Source: Welwitschia mirabilis
Taxonomy: Eukaryota; Gnetophyta; Gnetopsida; Welwitschiales
Direction of reading: 5' to 3'
Assembly (NCBI GenBank): GCA_051453625.1
Contig: JBOZIK010000001.1
Coordinates: forward strand, 87,451,649-87,515,648
Length of the DNA: 64,000 nt
A program made the position numbers and the translations under genes. Shown here in pieces: positions 58,905-64,000 of this stretch. Below the pieces are notes generated by a model, which searched no databases, was not told the origin of the DNA, and saw nothing but the letters and a program-made list of their open reading frames with translations. Position 1 is the stretch's first letter; each line of letters opens with the position of its first letter.

Positions 58905-60431
58905 TGATAGGATGGAGAACCCTAAAGGAGGGATGAATAGGTTCTTTAAAATGTTCAACACAATATTCTAAATGAATCCAATATAAAGAAAATCTTGCAT
59001 ACAAAAGTAAACTAATCTAGAATGAGCACAATATGAGAAAATAATTGAAGTAAAGAAATAAAGACTAAAAAGCATAAAAATACCAATTTAATAAAAGCCA
59101 AATTTATAGTGATTTGAAAACCCCTATTCCACTCTTGACAATCAACTTATCCCCAGGCTAGATCTTAAATCTTTATTACTCCACTGGGTATTTTAGGTTC
59201 ACCTATAACCTTTACATGCGAACTTTTCCAAGCTTAGTCTCAACTTTTAGAATGTACTTTTCAAGGCTTAGCCTCAACCTTTAAAATGGACTTTTTAAGG
59301 CTTAGTCTTAACCTTTAGAATGGACTTTTCAAGACTTAGTCTTAACCTCTAGAACGGAGTTTTTAAGGCTTAGTTTCAACCTTTCACAAAGTAAGGTAGT
59401 AATGTAATAACGCCTTTAGAGAATATATATGACTCGTTCTTGAATTAGTAAACTTAATGGAGCTCTTCTCCTATAGAAATAAAACTAATAAAGCTCTTGA
59501 CCTGAACTTGAATATAGAAAGGATGTCGATAATAGATATCCTTTAGTTAGAAATATAGATGTCAAGGTATGATAGTGAAAGTCATACCAAATATAATGCT
59601 TAATCCTTCAGATCCAATATATTTGTCTAAAATGAAAATAGTTCCAAAAGGTCCTTTAGTCATTTATATCTTAGTTATTTAAAATAAAAGGTTTTTAGGA
59701 CTTATTACATTTGAAATGTACTTTCAATGCTATAAATAATAAGAAAATAGCTATCTAGTGGCTACATAATCAATACATAACATTTAGAAAAATTTTCTTT
59801 CCATTCCATATCCAGTCGATTCCACAAAAATTTGATCGATCCTATATGATGCAATAAGTTACATGGGTCAACCAAGTGAGAAATTTAATCACCTCAATTT
59901 CTTACGGTTCCCTATCCAATTGACTCCATTTGGGCCCAGTTAATCCCAATCCAATTGCTCCTCATTTATCCAGTCACTCGCTTCTCTAATAAAATTATGT
60001 TTTAGTTTTCTACAATAAGCCAGTTAATCCCTTTTGGTATCTAGTCAACCCTTCTTCATTTAGTCTAGGGATACTATTTATTAGGTTCTCCAATTTGGTG
60101 AACCTTATAAAGGTCTAATTGAGATCTTTCTATTTGATTCAGGGACACTGGTTCTCAAGCTTATAAATCTGGTCGACCTTATACAAAATATGGTCAACCC
60201 CTCTAGGTGCAGTTCATTTTCTACCTGCTTCAAGTGTAATTGACCCCTTGAAAATCCAATCGACTCCATCTTGAGGATAAATAAAGGGATAGGTGTCTAG
60301 TGCTCAGAAGTTGATGATTTTGGTTTCATATTTTAACCTACAAGTAATTTAATATCTTTTTCACAAGATATACAAAATTTTCTATACATAAAACATTAGT
60401 TTGACATCAATTGACAAAACATAATCCAACA
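58905..60431 (-). repeat. 5' LTR of the copia element
   Basis: On the minus strand it starts TGTTGGATTATGTTTTGTCA and ends ...TCCTATCA. It contains the minisatellite at 59217-59390 and the TTGAC/GTCAA cluster at 59815-60265, which lies in the U3 portion. Confidence 0.85.
59815..60265 (-). promoter_or_regulatory. TTGAC/GTCAA (W-box-like) cluster in copia U3
   Basis: Several copies of ggtcaacc, gttaatcc, gatcgatcc, attgactcc and attgacccc type occur within 450 bp. The 3' LTR has better-preserved examples (ggttgacccc, ggtcaacccc, agtcaacccc at 54135-54570). TTGAC is the core of WRKY-binding W-boxes. Function is inferred only from the motif. Confidence 0.4.
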
Positions 60432-60436
60432 CAAAC

Positions 60437-61490
60437 TACTTGGTTTTTAAATAATACAATAATTTTTGCAAAAAAATCATACTTCTTATTCTAAGGAGGA
60501 GTTAATATAGAACATATTTTTAATGTTTTCCTAATTTTTATATAATTGCACTACAAGTAAGACCACAAGATTTATCTAACCATAGTATATAGATTTCAAG
60601 TAATAACAAATCAAAGCTAAGACATTAAAAGTATCAAAGCAATATCTTAATTAGTTTTCTATATAAATATGTATTTTTTACAACAGAAAAATATGAGTAT
60701 AGGAAAAGTTTTAAAAATAATAAATAGCACAAATTTCAAAAGAATGTCAAAACAAAAAAGGATGTAAAACCCTATAAACCCTTATTAAAATATAGTTATA
60801 GATGGTAATAGAGGAATAATTGTGAGAATAACTTTAGGTAAGAACAAGATCCACAAAACCTTAAGTAATGTCAAGTTTCTAGATAATGCTATGAAAAAAC
60901 TAATGCATGAAGAAATTATGAGGAAACTCCTAAATTATGCTTGTTCTTATGAATGTTTTTATTACCTTTGATAGCTAAGTTTTTCAATAATTGAACCTAC
61001 ACCATGCCTTATTTAGTTGTTAGGGAATGGATACATTTCATAATATATGTAATTTTTGTAAACTAAAAGCTTGTCACAAAACATTTTTGCTACCTAGGAA
61101 AATAATAAATAGATGATTATATTTTTTCTACAAGGATTTCTTCTCTTTTTTCATTTACAATGATAAAAGTATTCTTCTTCAAATCCAAATTATTTAAGGC
61201 ATCTTTCAAAAGCTTTGCTTGCATGAAGACCACAAGCCCATGTGCTAGTTTACCATTATTTATGAAGGTTTTTTATTCTTATGATCCTACAGCCTCTCAG
61301 GTGCTGCTATCTACCAATTCTTCTACTTATTGCTTGCGGCCCTACTCACAGTTCTACTCGAAGTCACACACCTACTATATACTATGTTTTATGCAATGGC
61401 CTTTGCTATGTTTTCTAAAGAAACACATGAGGGTCTTATTTTTGGCAACACATGGTTTTTTTTAAATAAAATTAACTTTTAAGAAGTTTG
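60437..61490. other. CACTA interior right of the copia element, nothing assigned
   Basis: The stretch 61160-61465 is locally richer in G+C and open on the plus strand for 101 codons. It has coding-like minus-strand pieces too (HGLVVFMQAKLLKDALNNLD). No family is recognised; it may be another captured fragment. Confidence 0.35.
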
Positions 61491-61494
61491 TTTG

Positions 61495-61690
61495 GTTAAG
61501 CACCTTCAAAGATCAATGCTTTTAAGGTGTTTTTTTAGTTTAGTGCCTTAAAAGATTAGAAACATTTAAGGCATTGATTTATAAACATCTTTAAAAGATC
61601 ATAATTTTTTAATTCAAGGCATTTATTAAAATGTATGCCTTAAAATGCCCTATAAATAAGGTGTTTATTTAAATAAATGCCTTAAAAGTT
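61495..61690. repeat. CACTA subterminal repeats, right
   Basis: Repeated ttttaaggtgttt, gccttaaaag, aaggcatt and atgccttaaaatgcc motifs mirror 44030-44270. They end at the terminal tatttgttgtggtg. Confidence 0.7.
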
Positions 61691-61706
61691 TCTATTTGTT
61701 GTGGTG

Positions 61707-62650
61707 GTTCTTATAGGTACGTTGAACAGTATAATCAACTCTACACTTCTACTAGATTAGATTTTTGATTTGAATACTTTTATTTTTGACCTTTTGTGGG
61801 GCTCATTTCTTTTATACTTTTTGATTTTTCTCTTGTTTTACACTTTTTCTTTGCATGATTAGGCAATAGGAGATGTATTAATTCTCTTGAGGGGAACAGG
61901 ACATATTTTTGTAATTTTAATATAAAAACTGATTTTAATAATCATTTTGGAAATGAGACACATTTTAGTGATTTTCATTTTATCTCATGTGATGCATTAA
62001 ACAAGCTTGGACTAAGGTAGAGACTAGAGGATTAGAGTAGAAGAAATATTACTAGTACTACCTATGATTAAATATGAATAATCCATGCATCCACCACTTC
62101 ATCAATAAGGTTGATGAAGTTATAACTTAGGTAGATAATGGATGCACATGAAGTCTATTACACCTTCGAGACCAGAGAGTCTTACGACACCATGCATATT
62201 GAGAAGTGATTCAATGCTCATAGCTACTTAGCTGATATGATTATAGCTACTATCTGTAATCATGAAATATACATTCTTCTAAGTTAAATTATTATAGTTA
62301 CTACCTTAGGTGACATTAAAAGTATACATATTTACTAAGTCGGTGGTATAAAGGAGAATCATGTTCATGAGATAGCATTAGATATTTTAACTGATGTTAC
62401 TAGTAATAGGTGGGGAGTTTTAGTGGTACATTTGTTACCTAAATATTATATTTTACATAGAGAATTAATCCATAACACCATTTCTTCCTTTCATATTAGT
62501 TATGTCATAGTGGCACATTTGCAGATGTTGGCAATATTCAGGAAAGGGGAGCAGATAGACTTATTAATATTCATTTAGAGAAGACCTAGGACTATGATTA
62601 AGGCTTGTCACATTTAGATTCTAAGATACATTAAGGTCTAAAGATTTGCT
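61707..62650 (+). mobile_element. Element P, 3' part resumed after the CACTA insertion
   Basis: Right after the CACTA end, cttctactagattagatttt and gaccttttgtggggc match copy A (minus strand near 4160-4235: tctactagattagatttttc, accacatgtggggc). The extra ORF follows, as in copy A. The strand and order are those expected if 44001 and 61707 were once adjacent. No 3' LTR of P was found downstream, so P is truncated or its LTR lies beyond the window. Confidence 0.75.
62090..62640 (+). pseudogene. Extra 3' ORF of element P, plant transposon-protein-like
   Basis: The plus-strand frame reads DAHEVYYTFETRESYDTMHI, EK, a stop, FNAHSYLADMIIATICNHEI, and later VHLLPKYYILHRELIHNTIS with SFHISYVIVAHLQMLAIFRK. 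Copy A (3190-3950) shares these blocks in the same order. Hydrophobic spacing and a G-E-Q-I-D-L stretch after the last block fit the PF20167-type domain. At least five stops are present. Its position, separated from pol by about 2 kb of non-coding DNA (not counting the insertion), is that of env-like ORFs in Athila-type elements. Confidence 0.5.
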
Positions 62651-64000
62651 TAAAAACTAAATTAAAATAATTTTGTTATTATAGAGTCTATAAACTAATG
62701 TAGTTATTTGTATTTATATTCTAGAAAATTTTGTACTTAAAAGATATTCATGTTATATGAGCTATAATATTATTTTGTTGTTGTAATCATTAGTAATTAT
62801 GATCTTGAATGGAAAGTTAGTGGTTTTCATACTAGGTAAATTAATTATTACATTAATATTATTTTTAATTATGAAATTATTACATCATATTTTATTTTTT
62901 TAATCTCGAACTAATATAGATGTTTTATTATTAAGCTGCTGCTATATTAAAGATTGTACTTTGAGTCCCTTTTATCTTGTAAAGATTAAAATATTACTTT
63001 ATAATATTCAAGAATGTTCTTATAGTAGTGATGATATCATTTACTTATTATTATTGTTATACCTTCCTAGAATTTATACATGATTAAATGTTAATTGTGG
63101 AGGCTTATTTATTTTCTTCATTATTATGATTAAATGTGATAAAATAGAAAGCATTCTTTTTATATTATTAAAGTGCATAGTGGCTAATAAATTTTTTATG
63201 AGATGTTATGAAACCCCTACCATTACTATTGGCTCATGATGTATCCTTCTATATTCTTGAGACCTTACACTTTACCCATGTTTTCTCATTATAAATAAGG
63301 TTCTCCTTTCATCAAGTGTAGATTATTTTCTAAAAAGACTTTGCTTTGAATATTAGAGCTTAGGAAGACTAAAAGCTTTAAAAACTTGGAAGATCTTTGA
63401 AATCCTCAAATACCATGATCTAAGTACTTATTCATAGAGAATTAATGTCACTTTTCTTGTGATGTAATGTATTCTTGAAGTCCTCACTTTTGTCCTTTTT
63501 ATCTTGACATTTGAAAAATCTTTACCATATCTTAACTTATCTTGTGTGAACCATACTAGGAGTTGTAAGATTTTTACAATTTTCATTTCATATTCCTTGT
63601 GTAACAAATGGAAAAACTAGAGTATGAATATTAAAGATGGCATAAAGATGTGAAGGATTATTATTCCAGTCTTCTTGGGAAATTTTATAGAATGAACTTG
63701 TTTTTCCTTTATGAATCCTGAAAATTTTCAGAACTTATATTATTCTGATTAGAAGATACTATGTATCTTTCTTAAATAATGATTCATTGAATATGGACTG
63801 ATAGCTACACTCTATTATCATTAGGTGCATCCCTTACAACTTTATGAAATATCTTTGTTTTGGTACATTGAGTATTGTGTAGTGAATAACTTCCTTGGAA
63901 TATATTATTATAATTAAATATGAAGATTTAATCATATATTCCTTATACTTTTCTTTGAGAAGCTTGAAATCTTTAGTAATGTGTTTACCTTGAGCATACA
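62650..64000. other. Unassigned A+T-rich sequence
   Basis: No open frame or recognised domain. A TATA-like cattataaataagg at about 63288-63301 followed by ctcctttcatcaagtgtag could belong to another LTR or a promoter. No matching second copy was found in the window. Confidence 0.4.

Larger units (their letters stand above)
53211..60431 (-). mobile_element. Ty1/copia element, full span with pol mostly missing
   Basis: Two LTRs of about 1.53 kb (5' 58905-60431, 3' 53211-54740 on the minus strand) are flanked by a perfect CAAAC duplication. The PBS is TTTGGTATTAGAGCTAAG (58904 down), and the purine tract caaaggggaaaa precedes the 3' LTR. The internal order is gag (58839 to about 57180), a short protease/GAG-pre-integrase piece (57175-56866), an intergenic stretch with its own TATA-like box, and an extra ORF (56382-55335). 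The integrase core, RT and RNase H are absent. It is inserted in the CACTA-like element. Confidence 0.85.
44002..61706. mobile_element. CACTA-like transposon insertion, 17.7 kb
   Basis: The left end is TACTACATGAAATAT. The right end, read inward, is CACCACAACAAATAG. Both are near the CACTA consensus start CACTACAAGAAA, with about 10 of 14 positions shared. Each end is followed inward by about 200-250 bp full of ccttaaaaggc/gcctttaag repeats in both orientations (44030-44270, 61495-61690), typical of CACTA subterminal repeats. The flanks give an imperfect 3-bp duplication (gtc/gtt). Element P continues on both sides, and copy A shows the uninterrupted version near 4262-4290. No TNP2-type transposase was recognised, so it is probably non-autonomous. 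A copia element is nested inside. Confidence 0.7.

Noticed and set aside
53211-60431. Reading the 53-kb and 59-kb repeats as a segmental duplication
   Set aside because: Ends, PBS, purine tract and the CAAAC duplication show that they are the two LTRs of one copia element.
61160-61465. A 101-codon plus-strand open frame as a gene
   Set aside because: No recognisable domain on either strand and no promoter context. Kept only as a possible captured fragment.
1-64000. CRISPR arrays, tRNA, rRNA, organelle or bacterial operon sequence
   Set aside because: No regularly spaced repeats with unique spacers, no tRNA-like cloverleaf beyond PBS complements, and no prokaryotic gene organisation.

Overview
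This window is nuclear DNA of a land plant, most likely one with a large, repeat-rich genome. It is strongly A+T-rich. It has no bacterial-style genes, no complete host gene, no rRNA or tRNA gene and no CRISPR array. Almost everything recognisable is decayed, nested transposable-element sequence. Plant origin rests on Ty3/gypsy elements primed by tRNA-Asp, a chromovirus-type LTR edge (TGTAACACCC after a purine tract), a Ty1/copia element with a UBN2-type gag, CACTA-type termini, and host-derived fragments that look like plant serpin and MSI1-type WD40 exons. Six runs of N are assembly gaps. Four are exactly 100 N, the usual placeholder for unknown size.

Layout. (1) 1-3161: 3' end of a plus-strand Athila/Tat-like Ty3 element ('element 0'), including an LTR. 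(2) 3162-16655: minus-strand copies of the same family. Copy A (3162-9425) has protease C-terminus, RT, RNase H, integrase, 3' non-coding region and an extra ORF. Copy B (9526-16655) has an LTR, a tRNA-Asp PBS, gag, protease, RT, RNase H and integrase. A 100-N gap joins them. (3) 16845-32541: a minus-strand array LTR(a)-internal-LTR(b)-internal-LTR(c). Each internal domain is only about 185 bp (PBS plus purine tract), and the complete LTR is about 4.8 kb. LTRs b and c both carry a decayed serpin fragment. LTR b is split by a 4.65-kb LTR element (TSD TAAAA), which holds another LTR element with a tRNA-Met PBS. (4) 32546-34466: LTR-like sequence, PBS and leader of another Ty3 element ('Q'). (5) 34467-44001 and 61707-about 62650: one plus-strand Athila/Tat-like element ('P') cut in two by a 17.7-kb CACTA-like insertion (44002-61706). 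(6) The CACTA-like insertion holds an MSI1-like exon, an unidentified coding trace and a full-span minus-strand copia element (53211-60431, TSD CAAAC). (7) 62650-64000: unassigned.

No gene here looks functional. Reading frames are broken by stops that fit C-to-T/G-to-A decay, and P has lost the RT catalytic Asp pair. The most unusual items are the long-LTR/mini-internal array with serpin cargo, the element P split over 17.7 kb with a paralogous empty site, the same extra ORF type in a gypsy family and a copia element, and a recurrent GTCATC...GATGAC palindromic motif in the Athila/Tat-like family. Boundaries were found by eye-level comparison of repeated segments. Exact ends and identities need alignment.
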